A stretch of 64,000 nt of DNA from Pycnopodia helianthoides (Eukaryota > Echinodermata > Asteroidea > Forcipulatida > Asteriidae). The stretch lies in the NCBI GenBank assembly GCA_032158295.1, contig CM063252.1:13013164-13077163 (forward strand), in the 5' to 3' direction. Under the pieces are notes generated by a model. It worked only from the letters and a program-made list of their open reading frames with translations. It did no database searches and had not been told where the DNA came from. The first letter of the stretch is position 1; the number at the start of each line of letters is the position of its first letter. Below, piece after piece: positions 63,831 to 64,000 of this stretch. Made by a program: the position numbers and the translations under genes.

Positions 63831-63929
63831 CTGAAATTGAAAATAGCAGTACTAGATCAATAACTGAAACTTTGTGATTGGATGTAACGAATTTTACGTT
63901 ATACATCACTCTGTAGGGTCATAGTTTGG

Positions 63930-64000
63930 TTAAAGGAACATTACATAATTGGTTTTTGCTAACAAAACAGTTGTTTGCAGTGTAAGCACTTTATGTAATC
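63930..64000 (+). mobile_element. TTAA-MITE subfamily A, copy 11 (cut by right edge)
   Basis: Starts TTAAAGGAACATTACATAAT and runs off the window. Confidence 0.85.

Noticed and set aside
63467..63863. Plus-strand frames opposite the CFDEPAMKA exons (also near 9,848 and 27,707)
   Set aside because: Mirror frames of well-supported minus-strand exons; they recur only because the exon is conserved.

Overview
This is animal nuclear DNA. Genes are split into short exons with GT-AG splice sites and conserved phases, separated by repeat-rich introns, and all recognised coding exons lie on the minus strand. The proteins are M1-family zinc aminopeptidases (aminopeptidase N / ERAP type). The dense set of short inverted-repeat elements and tRNA-headed SINEs suggests a marine deuterostome, most likely an echinoderm such as a starfish. 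That placement is inference from repeat character, not a database result.

Layout in gene direction (right to left). Gene R occupies 63,830-49,309: 17 exons (768 codons) of one M1 unit, with its N-terminus beyond the right edge, a stop codon at 49,309-49,311 and a poly(A) signal at 49,021-49,026. A repeat-filled interval of about 13 kb follows (49,020-35,943), with one weak cluster of candidate exons near 37.7-38.2 kb. Gene L starts at 35,942 with a signal-anchor exon. It runs through a complete M1 unit of 19 exons (35,942-11,078) and then appears to continue, across a 190-bp intron, into a second M1 unit (10,887 to beyond position 1).

The main observation is the junction at 11,078/10,887. 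The last exon of unit 1 ends in a stop codon whose bases are also a perfect splice donor (GTAAGT). Splicing there joins unit 2 in frame. Unit 2 has no signal-anchor exon of its own. Gene L is therefore best read as a tandem-domain (two-unit) membrane aminopeptidase, with retention of the small intron as a possible route to a single-unit form.

The three units share nearly all exon lengths and all splice phases (277, 127, 155, 114, 135, 66, 66 nt and so on), so they come from tandem duplication. All keep HEXXH-X18-E and the catalytic tyrosine. Units L1 and L2 keep GAMEN, but unit R has LAMEH. Oddities are a 1-nt frameshift in exon 2 of unit L1, a GC-AG intron in R, a 99-bp identical tract between L1 and R (gene conversion), a partial exon duplication in R, and a SINE lying against a splice donor in L2.

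Repeats fill most of the non-coding DNA: a TTAA-flanked MITE superfamily (three related subfamilies), a Mutator-like MITE with 9-bp target duplications at all five copies, long hairpin elements, at least three tRNA-derived SINE families, a TGACCC-rich element with an 84-bp tandem array, and microsatellites.
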